From: Streptomyces caelestis
GTDB lineage: Bacteria > Actinomycetota > Actinomycetes > Streptomycetales > Streptomycetaceae
Reading direction: 5' to 3'
Assembly: GCF_001279005.1 (NCBI RefSeq)
Contig: NZ_LGCN01000119.1
Span: 186,001-250,000, forward strand
DNA: 64,000 bases
Both the position numbers and the translations under genes were made by a program. The notes under the pieces were generated by a model. The model searched no databases. It had not been told where the DNA came from and was given only the letters and a program-made list of their open reading frames with translations. Below are positions 8,100 through 17,297 of the stretch, in pieces (position 1 is the first letter of the stretch; every line of letters starts with the position of its first letter).

Positions 8100-9275
8100 T
8101 CAGGCCGTGTGCAGCGTCAGCCCGTAGCGGTTGAGGATCTCGTTGACCGGCTGGAACCAGGTCTCGCCCCCGCCGGAGCAGTTGCCCCAGCCGCCGGAGG
8201 TGACGCCCTGCGCCTGGTCGCCGCTGATGAACGAGCCGCCCGAGTCGCCCGGTTCGGCGCAGACGCTGGTCTTCGTCATCTGACGGACCGCGCCCTGGCT
8301 GTAGTTGACCGTCTCGTTCTTGGCCAGGACCCTGCCGCAGTGCCAGTGGGTCGTGGAGCCGGAGCGGCAGATCGAGGCGCCGACCGGCGCCTCCGCCGAG
8401 CCGCGCACCAGCTGGTCCGACACGGTGCCCCAGCCGAGCACCACCGGCACCGTCCACCAGCCGCTGCCCACGTTCACCCAGGCGTAGTCGTCGCCCGGGA
8501 ACGAGGAGCCCTGGAAGTTGCCGATGTACGAGCCGTCCCAGCCCCTGACCTGGCCGCCGACGCCGCCGCAGTGGCCGGCGGTGACGAAGCCGCCGTGCAC
8601 CGAGAAGCCTATGGAGCAGCGGACGTTGCCGGTGTAGTACGGGTCGCCGCCCACCGTTCCGGCGGCGAAGGTCTCCGCCGGGGCCCGCACGGTCCGCACG
8701 GTGACCGGGCCGGCCTCGCGGGCCTCGTCCACGAAGGAGCGGACATCGTTGTCCGTGCGTGTGCCGGCGACGACGTTCACGACGACCGTGTTGGCGGCCG
8801 GGTCGACGGCCCAGCTGCTGACGCCCGAGGGCGCGTCGAGGCGATCGATGCGGGACTTTGCGGCGTCGAGCTGCCGTGCGCTGTGCTCGACGGTGCGGAC
8901 GGCCGCGCCGGACGCGCGCAGGGACCGTACCGTCGAGGCGTCGGCGTCCGAGGTGACGGCCACGGTCAGCTTCTCGCTCCCGGCGTCGAACCAGGCGCCG
9001 CCGTAGGCGGATCCGGCGGTCCTGCGGGCCTCGGGCGCGAGATCGGTGGCCTTCCGCTCGGCGGCCAGCCGGTCCTCCGCCTCGGCGCGGGTCAGCCCGA
9101 AGTCCCGCTGCATCGCCTCCAGCAGGCCGGCGGAGGCGGGCGCGGAGTCGGCGGCGCGGGCGGTGGGGGAGTCGGGGGCGTTCTGCGCCGCGGCCGGCAG
9201 GGTACCGGCCGCGGTCCAGCTGCCGATCATGAGCAGGGCGGCCACGCCGGCATGCGTGAGTCTGGTGCGTCTCAT
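8100..9275 (-). CDS. Secreted alpha-lytic/streptogrisin-type serine protease (S1)
   Basis: 391 aa secreted preproenzyme. Signal peptide 1-30; pro-region about 31-205 of the alpha-lytic type (LLEAMQRDFGLTRAEAEDRLAAE repeat-like helices), which acts as folding chaperone in this family; catalytic chymotrypsin fold from about 208. The triad is His235 (TAGHC), Asp263 (GDDYAW) and Ser345 (GDSGGS), with cysteine pairs typical of streptogrisins. ATG 9275 follows GGGAGG-like spacing on the minus strand (plus-strand ctcatgggagg). A LacI-like palindrome 52 nt upstream suggests nutrient control. Function: extracellular protein degradation. It is not one of the short streptogrisin A/B forms, because the pro-region is complete and long. 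Confidence 0.92.
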   Translation of the reverse strand: MRRTRLTHAGVAALLMIGSWTAAGTLPAAAQNAPDSPTARAADSAPASAGLLEAMQRDFGLTRAEAEDRLAAERKATDLAPEARRTAGSAYGGAWFDAGSEKLTVAVTSDADASTVRSLRASGAAVRTVEHSARQLDAAKSRIDRLDAPSGVSSWAVDPAANTVVVNVVAGTRTDNDVRSFVDEAREAGPVTVRTVRAPAETFAAGTVGGDPYYTGNVRCSIGFSVHGGFVTAGHCGGVGGQVRGWDGSYIGNFQGSSFPGDDYAWVNVGSGWWTVPVVLGWGTVSDQLVRGSAEAPVGASICRSGSTTHWHCGRVLAKNETVNYSQGAVRQMTKTSVCAEPGDSGGSFISGDQAQGVTSGGWGNCSGGGETWFQPVNEILNRYGLTLHTA

Positions 9276-9326
9276 GGGAGGTGTCCTTCGTCGTTCCAGC
9301 GAGGTGGGGGTGGAACAACCGCAGTG

Positions 9327-9340
9327 TGAGAGCGCTCTCA
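9327..9340. promoter_or_regulatory. LacI-family-like operator upstream of the protease
   Basis: Perfect 14-bp palindrome TGAGAGCGCTCTCA, 52 nt before the protease start. It differs at two symmetric positions from the CebR/CelR operator TGGGAGCGCTCCCA (recalled from the literature). The central GCGC is typical of LacI-type sites. Confidence 0.55.
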
Positions 9341-9496
9341 GCCTGAGTTGAGCAGAGCTTAGCGAGCCGCTCGGTGTCAGGTCTATGCCAATGCAGGGCC
9401 CAATTCCCCTGGGCTCCGGGCGCCCTGTCCGGATCCGGCCGACCTCGGGGGCGCGAGCCCTCCGGAGGGCTGCTCCGGGAGGCCTCGCGCAGGGAG

Positions 9497-9515
9497 CCCC
9501 TCCCTCCGGGAGGGG
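9497..9515 (-). terminator. Stem-loop terminator of the antiporter gene
   Basis: 8-bp stem CCCCTCCC/GGGAGGGG (9497-9504 with 9508-9515) directly after the antiporter stop at 9521 on the minus strand. Confidence 0.6.
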
Positions 9516-9520
9516 AGGGG

Positions 9521-10828
9521 TCAGAGCCGTTCGCCCGCCACCTCGACCTCGTCCGGCTCCGGTCCCGCGCCGCCCGCCCGGGCCCGGCGGGTCCGCAGTC
9601 GGTCGAGGCGCGAGATGACGGGGGTGGCGCTCACCCCGTGCAGCACCACGGACGCCAGCACCGTGAAGGTCACCACCGCCCACAACCACTCGGCCGGGAC
9701 GCCGAAACCGGCGGAGCCGAGCGCGTGGGCCAGATAGAACAGCGAGCCGATGCCACGGACGCCGAAGAAGGCGGTCGCCACACGTTCGCGGGGGCCGGCG
9801 GACGTGCCGAGCTGGGCGGCCCACGCGGCCAGCGGCCGGACCACCGACAGCAGCAGCAGACCCACGGCCGCCCCCTGCCAGGTCAGCGACGCCAGCCCGC
9901 CCTGTGCGACGAACACACCGAGCAGGAACAGCAGTGCGGCGGTCAGCAGCCGCTCCACCTGCTCCACGAAGTCGTGCAGCACCGTGTGGTAGCCGTGGGC
10001 GTGCTCCGCCCGGCGTATCCGGCAGGCGGTGACGAACACGGCCAGGAAGCCGTAGCCGTGCAGCAGTTCCGTCACCCCGTAGGCGAGGAACGTGGCGCCG
10101 ATGGCGACGAACCCCTCCCGGTGCTCGGACAGCCGCATCGCCCGCCGGCCCGCCCGGAAGAACAGCCACCCGAGCAGCGCGCCGACGGCGAGCCCCGCGG
10201 ACACGCCCATCACGCACTTGTACAGCACGTCGACCAGCGCCCAGTGGGCGATCCCGTCGCCGGTGGGCCGCCCGCCCGCGGCGGCGAGCGCGACGGCCGC
10301 CATGACGAAGGGGAAGGCGAGACCGTCGTTCAGCCCGGCCTCACTGGTCAGCGCGAAGCGCACCTCGTCCTCGTCGTGCTCGGAGTCGGTGGGCGCGCCC
10401 ACCCGGACCTCCGAGGCGAGCACCGGATCGGTCGGCGCCAGCACGGCCGCCAGCAACAGCGCGGCGACCGGCGGCCAGTCGAGCAGGCCCCAGGCCAGGA
10501 GGCCCACGGCCGCGATGGTCAACGGCATGGTGACGCCCAGTTGCCGCCAGGTGCCCTGCCAGCGCCGGCGGCCGAACGGCCGGTTCAGGGCGAGGCCGGC
10601 GCCCATGAGGGAGACGATCACACAGACCTCGGTGACGTGCTCCACCCACGTCCGGTCCGCCACCGGGTCGATGCCGGGCATGGGCAGGGGCGACACCTGG
10701 AGGGCGACCCCGCAGGCGAGGAACACCAGCGGCAGCGACAACGGTCTGCGGGCCACCAGCCGGGGCAGCACGGCCGCGCCGAGGGCGCCGGCTCCGAGCA
10801 GGGTGAAGAGGTAATCAGGTGAGCTCAC
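9521..10828 (-). CDS. Cation:proton antiporter (CPA1/NhaP-like)
   Basis: 435 aa membrane protein with about 12-13 hydrophobic segments, normal for the monovalent cation:proton antiporter family. Ion-path motifs are present: APTDP around Thr133-Asp134 and SEAGLNDGLAFPF with Asn167-Asp168. It should exchange Na+ or K+ for H+ across the plasma membrane and help pH and salt homeostasis. The start is GTG 10828 with only a weak ribosome binding site, and no better start lies inside. No C-terminal TrkA-type domain; it ends in a charged tail. Monocistronic. Confidence 0.88.
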   Translation of the reverse strand: MSSPDYLFTLLGAGALGAAVLPRLVARRPLSLPLVFLACGVALQVSPLPMPGIDPVADRTWVEHVTEVCVIVSLMGAGLALNRPFGRRRWQGTWRQLGVTMPLTIAAVGLLAWGLLDWPPVAALLLAAVLAPTDPVLASEVRVGAPTDSEHDEDEVRFALTSEAGLNDGLAFPFVMAAVALAAAGGRPTGDGIAHWALVDVLYKCVMGVSAGLAVGALLGWLFFRAGRRAMRLSEHREGFVAIGATFLAYGVTELLHGYGFLAVFVTACRIRRAEHAHGYHTVLHDFVEQVERLLTAALLFLLGVFVAQGGLASLTWQGAAVGLLLLSVVRPLAAWAAQLGTSAGPRERVATAFFGVRGIGSLFYLAHALGSAGFGVPAEWLWAVVTFTVLASVVLHGVSATPVISRLDRLRTRRARAGGAGPEPDEVEVAGERL

Positions 10829-11227
10829 CGGTCACGGATGCCCGGAGCCGGCCGGGGCACGCCACGACCCCGGCCGGAACATCACCCCCAGGGCGGCGGC
10901 CCGCCCGCCGGGAGGCGCGCTCCGGCGTGAGGGGCGGGGCCGGCGGGAAGCGCCGCGGCCGCCCGCTTCGGCCTGCCCTCGGCCACGGTGCTGTCCTGTG
11001 GTTCCCCGCGTACGACCGCGACCACGGCCGGCACGCGCCCGGACCGGTGCCGCACCCGCGGATGCTCCGGGCGGCCGCGGCCGCGGCCGACGGCATCCGC
11101 AGGTGCGGCCCGGGCAGCGGCCCCGCCCGCCACACGGCTCCCTCAGGACCCGCGAACCGCCGGTCCACGAGGGCGCCGTGGCGCGTTTGGGGCCGGCCGC
11201 GGCGGCGCCCCTGTGATCACGGGCGCG
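10829..11227. other. Region without a supported gene
   Basis: About 400 bp between the divergently read antiporter start and the htpG stop. A plus-strand open frame (10819-11343) shows coding-like third-position GC around 11005-11120, but it has no ribosome binding site, no recognisable motif and runs into htpG, so I do not call it. A 7-bp stem (11210-11216 with 11228-11234) touches the htpG stop. Confidence 0.4.
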
Positions 11228-13126
11228 TCACAGGGTGCGCTCCAGTCGGTCCGCCATCAGCCGCACGAAGCGCGCCGGGTCCTTCGGCCGGCCGCCCTCC
11301 GCCAACACGGCCAAGGAGTAAAGGAGTTCGGCGGTGTCGGTGAGCTCCGAGCGGTCCTCGCGCTCCCCGTACGCCTCGTTCAGGCCCTTCACCAGCGCGT
11401 GATCCGGGTTGAGTTCGAGGATGCGCTTGGCGCGCGGCACCTCCTGGCCCATGGCCCGGTACATGTTCTCCAGCGCCGGCGTGAGGTCGTTCGCGTCGGC
11501 GACGAGGCAGGCCGGGGACACCGTCAGGCGCGTCGACAGCCGTACCTCCTTGACCTCCTCGCCCAGCCGCTCCCGCATCCAGTCGAGCAGGCCCGCGTAC
11601 TCCTCGGCCTGCTGCTCCCGCTCGCCCTCGCTCTTGTCGTCCTCCCGCGCGCCGAGGTCGACCTCGCCCTTGGCGATCGACCGCAGCCGCTTGCCCTCGT
11701 ACTCGCCCACGGCGTCGACCCACACCTCGTCGACGGGATCGGTGAGCAGCAGCACCTCGATGCCGCGCTCCCGGAACGCCTCCATGTGCGGGGAGTTGTC
11801 GATGCTCTCCCGGGACTCGCCGGTGATGAACCAGATGTCGTCCTGCCCGTCCGGCATCCGCTCCACATACTGCTTCAGCGTGGTCGTGCCGTCGTCCCCG
11901 TGCGTGGTCGCGAACGAGGCCACCGCGAGGAGGGCGTCACGGTTGTCGGTGTCGGTGACCAGGCCCTCCTTCAGCACGGCGCCGAACTCCCGCCAGAACG
12001 TGGCGTACCGCTCGGCGTCACCGGTCATCATGCTCTTGACCGACGCCAGCACCTTCTTCGTGAGCCGGCGCTGCATCATCCGGATGTGCCGGTCCTGCTG
12101 GAGGATCTCGCGGGACACGTTCAGCGAGAGGTCCTGGGCGTCGACCACGCCCTTGACGAACCGCAGGTACGGCGGCAGCAGCGCCTCGCAGTCGTCCATG
12201 ATGAAGACGCGCTTCACGTACAGCTGCAGCCCGTGCCGGAAGTTCTGGGTGAACAGGTCGTGCGGGGCGTGCGACGGGACGAACAACAGGGCCTGGTACT
12301 CGAAGGTGCCCTCGGCCTGCAGCTGGATGGTCTCCAGCGGTTCGCGCCAGTCGTGGCCGATGTGCTTGTACAGCTCGTGGTACTCCTCCTCGGACACCTC
12401 CTCGCGCGAGCGCGCCCACAGCGCCTTCATCGAGTTCAGCGTCTCGGGCCCGGCCGCCGCGCCGTCCTCGCCCGTCTCCCCGACGAGCCGGATCGGCCAG
12501 GTGATGAAGTCCGAGTAGCGCTTGACGATCTCCTTGATCTTCCACACCGAGGTGTAGTCGTGCAGCTGGTTGTCGGGGTCGGCCGGCTTGAGGTGCAGGG
12601 TGACCGAGGTGCCCTGCGGCGCGTCGTCGACCCGCTCCAGGGTGTACGTGCCCTCGCCGCGCGACGTCCACCGGGTGCCCTGCCCCTCACCCGCGCGCCG
12701 GGTGAGCAGGGTGACCTCGTCCGCGACCATGAAGCCCGAGTAGAAGCCGACGCCGAACTGGCCGATCAGCCCTTCCGTCCCGGCCCCCTCCTGCGCCTCC
12801 CGCAGCTCCCGCAGGAACTGGGCGGTGCCCGAGTTGGCGATCGTGCCGATGAGCTGCCCGACCTCGTCGTACGACATGCCGACGCCGTTGTCCCGCACGG
12901 TGAGGGTGCGGGCGTCCTTGTCGGTCTCGAGCTCGATGTGCAGGTCGGAGACGTCGGCGTCGAGCGCGTCGTCCCGCAGTTTGGCCAGACGCAGCTTGTC
13001 GAGCGCGTCGGAGGCGTTGGAGACGAGTTCACGGAGGAAGACGTCCTTGTTCGAGTAGACCGAGTGGATCATCAGCTGGAGCAGCTGACGGGCCTCTACC
13101 TGGAACTCAAACGTTTCGGTCGGCAT
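11228..13126 (-). CDS. htpG: Molecular chaperone HtpG (Hsp90)
   Basis: 632 aa cytosolic Hsp90-family chaperone, full length. The N-terminal GHKL ATPase domain is clear: [14 protein letters not shown] (ATP-lid helix, about 33-46), [14 protein letters not shown] and [15 protein letters not shown]. The middle domain carries [16 protein letters not shown] (catalytic-arginine region), followed by the C-terminal dimerisation domain. ATP-driven remodelling of client proteins under stress is family knowledge. The start ATG 13126 lies 19 nt from a TGATCC-N2-GGATCA palindrome that may be an operator. Transcribed away from the TetR gene behind it, with 69 bp between. Confidence 0.96.
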
Positions 13127-13144
13127 GATGCGCGATTACCTCAC

Positions 13145-13158
13145 TGATCCACGGATCA
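13145..13158. promoter_or_regulatory. Palindrome in the htpG leader/promoter
   Basis: TGATCC-AC-GGATCA, perfect 6-bp arms, 19 nt upstream of the htpG start. It is not the HspR site (CTTGAGT-N7-ACTCAAG) or the RheA site known to me. Candidate operator only. Confidence 0.3.
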
Positions 13159-13195
13159 CCGGATACTGGCGCGATCACTCTAGTAAAAGACGGCG

Positions 13196-13792
13196 TCAGC
13201 CGGTCGCGTCCACCGCCGAGTCCAGGAGCGGGCCGAGTTCGCGGGAGACCGCCGTCAGGGGCCGGACGTCCCGCTCGGCGCGGGCCATGAGGATCGCCCC
13301 CTCCAGCGAGCTGATCATCAGGGTGGCGAGGGGCCGGGCGCGCTCGGCGGGGACGCCCATGTCCGACAGGGCCAGGGCCACCGCGCCGGTCCACCCGTCG
13401 AAGGCGGCCGACACGGCCTCGCGGGTCGACGCGCTGGACCCGGCGCGGTCCACCGTGGCGGCGGCGACCGGGCAACCGCCCTCGAAGCCGGTGCTCGTGT
13501 ACTCGTCGGTCCACTGCCGGACCATCTGCGAGAACAGTCCACCGGGCGTCGGTTCGGGCAGCGCGGCGAGGAACCGGGCGACGCGCCCGGCCGCGTACCG
13601 GCCCGCCCATCCCACCGCCTCGTTGACGAGCTGCTCCTTGCCGCCCGGGAAGTAGTGCTGGAGCGATCCGCGCGGCGCCCGCGCGTGCGCGGCCACCTCG
13701 CGCATCCCCGTCGAGGCGACCCCGTCGCGCCGGATGAGCTGGGCCGCGCTGAAGACCATCCGCTCCCGCGGCCCCCGTCCGGACACCGCCAT
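13196..13792 (-). CDS. TetR-family repressor (LmrA/YxaF-like)
   Basis: 198 aa DNA-binding protein. The N-terminal helix-turn-helix (about 12-55) contains [25 protein letters not shown] and the recognition-helix end [14 protein letters not shown], typical of TetR proteins in the LmrA/YxaF group. The C-terminal ligand domain has FEGGCPVAA, also common in that group. Start ATG 13792 follows GGGAGG. It faces the oxidoreductase at 13920, and two dyads of the form CTATGAC-N4-GTCATAG lie between them, so it very likely represses itself and that neighbour. Confidence 0.88.
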   Translation of the reverse strand: MAVSGRGPRERMVFSAAQLIRRDGVASTGMREVAAHARAPRGSLQHYFPGGKEQLVNEAVGWAGRYAAGRVARFLAALPEPTPGGLFSQMVRQWTDEYTSTGFEGGCPVAAATVDRAGSSASTREAVSAAFDGWTGAVALALSDMGVPAERARPLATLMISSLEGAILMARAERDVRPLTAVSRELGPLLDSAVDATG

Positions 13793-13831
13793 TGCGACCT
13801 CCCGCCACGCCGCGATTCTCCCGCCCTCACC

Positions 13832-13876
13832 CTATGACCGCCGTCATGGCGGCGGCTACTATGACAGCGGTCATAG
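13832..13876. promoter_or_regulatory. Tandem TetR operators
   Basis: Two dyads: 13832-13849 (CTATGAC-CGCC-GTCATGG, one mismatch) and 13859-13876 (CTATGAC-AGCG-GTCATAG, perfect 7-bp arms), centred 27 bp apart in the TetR/oxidoreductase divergent promoter. Confidence 0.7.
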
Positions 13877-13919
13877 GGCGAGGCGCCGCCTCGGCGCGGC
13901 CCGGGAACGGCGGTGCGTC

Positions 13920-14828
13920 GTGCGCGTGGGTTTCATCGGACTCGGAGTCATGGGCCGGCCCATGGCGCTCAATCTCGTCCGCGCCGGAACGCCCCTCGTC
14001 GTCTGGAACCGCACCCGCGGCCGGTGCGACCCCCTGCGCGAGGCCGGGGCCGAGGTGGCCGGGAGCGCAGGCGAGGTCTTCCGGAAGGCCGGCACCGTGA
14101 TCCTGATGCTGGCCGACGAGACGGCCGTCGACACGGTGCTGGGGCGCGGCACCCCGGACTTCGCCGCCCGGGTCGCCGGACGCACCGTCGTCCACATGGG
14201 CACGACCTCGCCGGAGTACTCGGCCGCCCTGGAGGACGCCGTCCGTGCGGCGGGCGGCGCCTACGCCGAGGCCCCGGTCTCCGGCTCCCGGGTCCCGGCG
14301 GAACAGGGGCGGCTGGTCGCGATGCTGGCGGGCGACGCCGCCGCCGCGGCGGCCGTGCGGCCCCTGCTCGCCCCGATGTGCCGCGAGGCGTTCGACTGCG
14401 GTGCGGTGCCGGGCGCACTGCTGATGAAACTCTCGGTGAACCTGTTCCTGATCACCCAGGTCACCGGACTGACCGAGGCGTTCCACTTCGCCGACCGGCA
14501 CGGGCTCGACCGCCGCCGCTTCCTCGACGTCCTGGACGCGGGCCCGATGGCCAGCGCCGTCTCCCGGATGAAGGCGCCCAAGCTGCTCGCCCGTGACTTC
14601 GCGGTCCAGGCGGCCGCCGCGGACGTGCTGAAGAACAACCGCCTGATCGCACAGGCCGCCCGCAGGGCGGGACTGGCCTCCCCGCTCCTCGACGTCTGCC
14701 ACGCCCTCTTCGACGAGACCGTGGCCGGCGGCCACGGGGACGAGGACATGGTGGCCGTACTGCGCGCGCTGGAGGCGAGGACCGGCGCCGCGACCCCGGG
14801 CGCCCCGGCGGACGACGACCGCCCCTGA
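13920..14828 (+). CDS. NAD(P)-dependent 3-hydroxyisobutyrate-dehydrogenase-like oxidoreductase
   Basis: 302 aa cytoplasmic enzyme of the beta-hydroxyacid dehydrogenase family. The Rossmann motif [17 protein letters not shown] starts at residue 3, a substrate loop [14 protein letters not shown] sits near 117, and the catalytic lysine lies in the helix [17 protein letters not shown] 13920 is taken as start because the Rossmann strand begins two residues later. The exact hydroxyacid substrate is unknown; close relatives also include imine reductases and tartronate semialdehyde reductases. Control by the divergent TetR gene is strongly suggested by the operators between them. Confidence 0.85.
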   Translation: MRVGFIGLGVMGRPMALNLVRAGTPLVVWNRTRGRCDPLREAGAEVAGSAGEVFRKAGTVILMLADETAVDTVLGRGTPDFAARVAGRTVVHMGTTSPEYSAALEDAVRAAGGAYAEAPVSGSRVPAEQGRLVAMLAGDAAAAAAVRPLLAPMCREAFDCGAVPGALLMKLSVNLFLITQVTGLTEAFHFADRHGLDRRRFLDVLDAGPMASAVSRMKAPKLLARDFAVQAAAADVLKNNRLIAQAARRAGLASPLLDVCHALFDETVAGGHGDEDMVAVLRALEARTGAATPGAPADDDRP

Positions 14829-14871
14829 GGCTCGCCGACGGCTTCTCCGCACGGCGTGCGAGCATGGGTGG

Positions 14872-15678
14872 ATGAGCATCCACCGCAGGAACAACATCCG
14901 TGTGACCGGGCGCACCTCCGGCCGCACGGTGGTCTTGGTGCACGGATTCGGCTGCGACCAGAACATGTGGCGCCTCGTCGAGCCCGCACTGGCCCAGGAC
15001 TTCCGGGTGGTGCTCTTCGACTACGTGGGCGCGGGCCGCTCCGACCTGTCGGCCTGGCAGGAGGAGCGCTACTCCTCCCTCGAGGGCTACGCCCGTGACG
15101 TGGTGGAGGTCTGCGAGGAGCTCGACCTCCGGGACGCGGTCGTGGTCGGCCACTCCGTGAGCGCGATGGCCGGCGTGCTGGCCCGGGCCGCGGCCCCGGA
15201 CCGGATCGGCTCCCTGGTCATGGTGTGCCCGTCGCCGTGCTACATCGACGAGGACGGCTACCGCGGCGGCTTCAGCGCGGAGGACATCGACGAGCTCCTG
15301 GAGTCGCTGGAGTCCAACTACCTGGGCTGGTCGGCGACCATGGCTCCGGTGATCATGGGCAACCCGGACCGGCCCGAGCTGGGCGAGGAGCTCACCAACA
15401 GTTTCTGCGCCACCGACCCGGACATCGCCCGGGTCTTCGCGCGCACGACGTTCCTGTCCGACAGCCGCAAGGACCTCGCGGGCGTGACCGTGCCCACGCT
15501 GATCCTGGAGTGCGAACAGGACGTCATCGCGCCCCCGGAGGTCGGGGCGTACGTCCACGCCGCGATACCCGGCAGCGAGCTGGTCACTCTGAACGCCACC
15601 GGTCACTGCCCCCAGCTGAGCGCCCCGGAGGCCACCGTCACGGCGATCCGCGCGTTCGTGTCGGCCCTCGGCCGATGA
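14872..15678 (+). CDS. rsbQ: RsbQ-like alpha/beta hydrolase
   Basis: 268 aa, close to Bacillus RsbQ in length (269). The triad is Ser95 in GHSVSAMAG, Asp217 in ECEQDVIAP and His245 in TGHCPQLSAP, at almost the same positions as in RsbQ. The oxyanion motif VLVHGFGCDQNMW is present. In Bacillus, RsbQ supplies a small molecule that activates the PAS phosphatase RsbP under energy stress. Here the next gene is a PAS-PP2C phosphatase whose ATG overlaps this stop (ATGA), which is strong contextual support. A KAI2/strigolactone-receptor-like hydrolase fold is shared by this family. Confidence 0.87.
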   Translation: MSIHRRNNIRVTGRTSGRTVVLVHGFGCDQNMWRLVEPALAQDFRVVLFDYVGAGRSDLSAWQEERYSSLEGYARDVVEVCEELDLRDAVVVGHSVSAMAGVLARAAAPDRIGSLVMVCPSPCYIDEDGYRGGFSAEDIDELLESLESNYLGWSATMAPVIMGNPDRPELGEELTNSFCATDPDIARVFARTTFLSDSRKDLAGVTVPTLILECEQDVIAPPEVGAYVHAAIPGSELVTLNATGHCPQLSAPEATVTAIRAFVSALGR

Positions 15679-16949
15679 ACCGGGGGGCAGGTGGTTCGGA
15701 GGAGCCGGGCACAGGCGTGCCCGGCACGCGCGCGGCCTTCAGCGCGCTGCTGGAGGACTCGGCCGAGGAGCTGTACGAATCGGCGCCGTGCGGCTACCTG
15801 TCCACCCTGATGGACGGCACCATCGCCAAGATCAACGCGACCCTGCTGGGCTGGCTCGGTCTGTCCCGCGACGAGGTGGTGGGCCGGATGCGCTTCAGCG
15901 ACCTGCTCACCGTCGGCGGCAGGCTCTACCACGAGACGCACTTCGCCCCCCTGCTGCGCATGCAGGGGCGCCTCGGCGGCATCGCCCTGGAGATGAAGGG
16001 CGCATCCGGTTCCCGGCTGCCGGTGCTGATCACCTCGACCGTCAAGAAGAGCGACGACGGCGAGCCGCTGCTGATCCGGACCACCGTCTTCGACGCCACG
16101 GACCGGCGCGCCTACGAGAAGGAGCTGCTGCGCGCCCGCCGCGCGGCCGAGGAGGCCCGCCGGCAGGCCGAGGCCGACCGCGAGGCGCTGCGCGAGGCGC
16201 TGGCCGTGCTCCAGCGCAGTCTGCTGCCCGCGGCCCTGCCCGACATACCCGGTGTGGAGGCGGCCTGCCACTACCACACGGCCTCCCCGATGGAGGTGGG
16301 CGGCGACTTCTACGACCTGTTCGCGCTCGACGGCGACCGGTCGGCGTTCTTCCTCGGCGACGTGTGCGGCAAGGGGCCGCAGGCCGCCGCGCTGACCTCG
16401 CTGATCCGCCACACCCTGCGCGCCACCGTGCTCCACGACTCCGATCCCGTCGCCAACCTGCACGTGCTCGACACGGTCCTGCGGGACCGGTACACCGGTG
16501 ACGATCCGCGGTACTGCACCGTGGTGTCCGGTGTCCTGGAACGCGCGGGGGACACGGTGGAGGTCCGCCTGGCCTCCGGCGGCCACCCTCCCGCGCTGGT
16601 CCTGCGCGCGGACGGCCGGGTGGAGTACCTGTGGACCCGGGGCGGCATGCTCGTCGGAGCCCTTCCCGAGGCGGAGTTCGTCCCGGTGGGCACCACCCTG
16701 CACCCGGGCGACACGTTGCTGCTCTACACCGACGGCCTCACCGAGGCGCGTACCGGCCCCGACCGGGAGCTGTACGGTTACGAGGCCCTGGAGTCCTTCG
16801 CCGCCGACCTGGCCCCCTCGGGTCCCCACCGCGTGGTCCACGCCCTGACGGACCTGCTGAAAGGTTTCGGCGATGGTCTGGACGACGACACCGCCCTGCT
16901 CGCCATCGGCCCGCCCGCCCGCACCGACACCGGATTCCGAACCTCGTGA
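15675..16949 (+). CDS. RsbP-like PAS domain / PP2C (SpoIIE) phosphatase
   Basis: 424 aa cytoplasmic signalling phosphatase. PAS domain about 30-140 (YESAPCGYLSTLMDGTIAKINATLLGWLG), helical linker about 145-190 rich in Ala/Arg/Glu (probable coiled coil), SpoIIE-type PP2C about 200-415 with metal ligands in MEVGGDFYDLF, LGDVCGKGPQAA and LDDDTALLAI. It should dephosphorylate an anti-sigma-factor antagonist; the next gene is exactly such a protein and starts on an overlapping GTGA. With the RsbQ gene in front, the order equals Bacillus rsbQ-rsbP plus an rsbV. Confidence 0.88.
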   Translation: MNRGAGGSEEPGTGVPGTRAAFSALLEDSAEELYESAPCGYLSTLMDGTIAKINATLLGWLGLSRDEVVGRMRFSDLLTVGGRLYHETHFAPLLRMQGRLGGIALEMKGASGSRLPVLITSTVKKSDDGEPLLIRTTVFDATDRRAYEKELLRARRAAEEARRQAEADREALREALAVLQRSLLPAALPDIPGVEAACHYHTASPMEVGGDFYDLFALDGDRSAFFLGDVCGKGPQAAALTSLIRHTLRATVLHDSDPVANLHVLDTVLRDRYTGDDPRYCTVVSGVLERAGDTVEVRLASGGHPPALVLRADGRVEYLWTRGGMLVGALPEAEFVPVGTTLHPGDTLLLYTDGLTEARTGPDRELYGYEALESFAADLAPSGPHRVVHALTDLLKGFGDGLDDDTALLAIGPPARTDTGFRTS

Positions 16950-17269
16950 CGACATCTCTGACGATCACCGCGTCCCCCACGCCCGCCGCTCTCGTCCTCG
17001 AGGTCGCCGGCGACCTCGACCACACCAACGCGCAGCGGCTGCGCCGCGCCGCGCGGGAGGCCGCTCTGCCGGCCGGGCGGCTCCTGGCGGTGGACCTGGG
17101 CAAGTTGTCGTTCTGCGACTCGAGCGGCATCACCGCGTTGATCGCCGTCCGCAACCACGTCGTCTCGGTCGACGCCCGGCTCGTTCTCGTGGCCGTGTCG
17201 GTCAACATGCGGCGCCTGCTGAACATGACCGGCCTCGATCAAGTATTCGACATTCGCGACGCCGCCTAG
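16946..17269 (+). CDS. STAS-domain anti-sigma factor antagonist (RsbV-like)
   Basis: 107 aa single STAS domain. The phosphorylation site is visible as LSFCDSSGITAL, with the acceptor serine around residue 59. GTG 16946 overlaps the phosphatase stop as GTGA. When unphosphorylated, such proteins bind RsbW-type kinases and free a sigma factor. No sigma factor or kinase is adjacent; the nearest HATPase protein is at 22765. Partner assignment is therefore open. Confidence 0.88.
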   Translation: MTTSLTITASPTPAALVLEVAGDLDHTNAQRLRRAAREAALPAGRLLAVDLGKLSFCDSSGITALIAVRNHVVSVDARLVLVAVSVNMRRLLNMTGLDQVFDIRDAA

Positions 17270-17274
17270 CGGGG

Positions 17275-17297
17275 CCGGAGGCTTCCCTCTCCTCCGG
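17275..17297 (+). terminator. Stem-loop terminator after the rsb genes
   Basis: 7-bp stem CCGGAGG/CCTCCGG (17275-17281 with 17291-17297) with a 9-nt loop, 6 nt after the stop of the RsbV-like gene. Confidence 0.55.

Noticed and set aside
10819..11343. 174-codon plus-strand frame between the antiporter and htpG genes
   Set aside because: Some coding-like GC bias, but there is no RBS or domain and it overlaps the htpG 3' end; kept only as an unassigned region.
10988..13147. 719-codon plus-strand open frame opposite htpG
   Set aside because: Antisense to a fully conserved HtpG; its composition is that of a third-position shadow.
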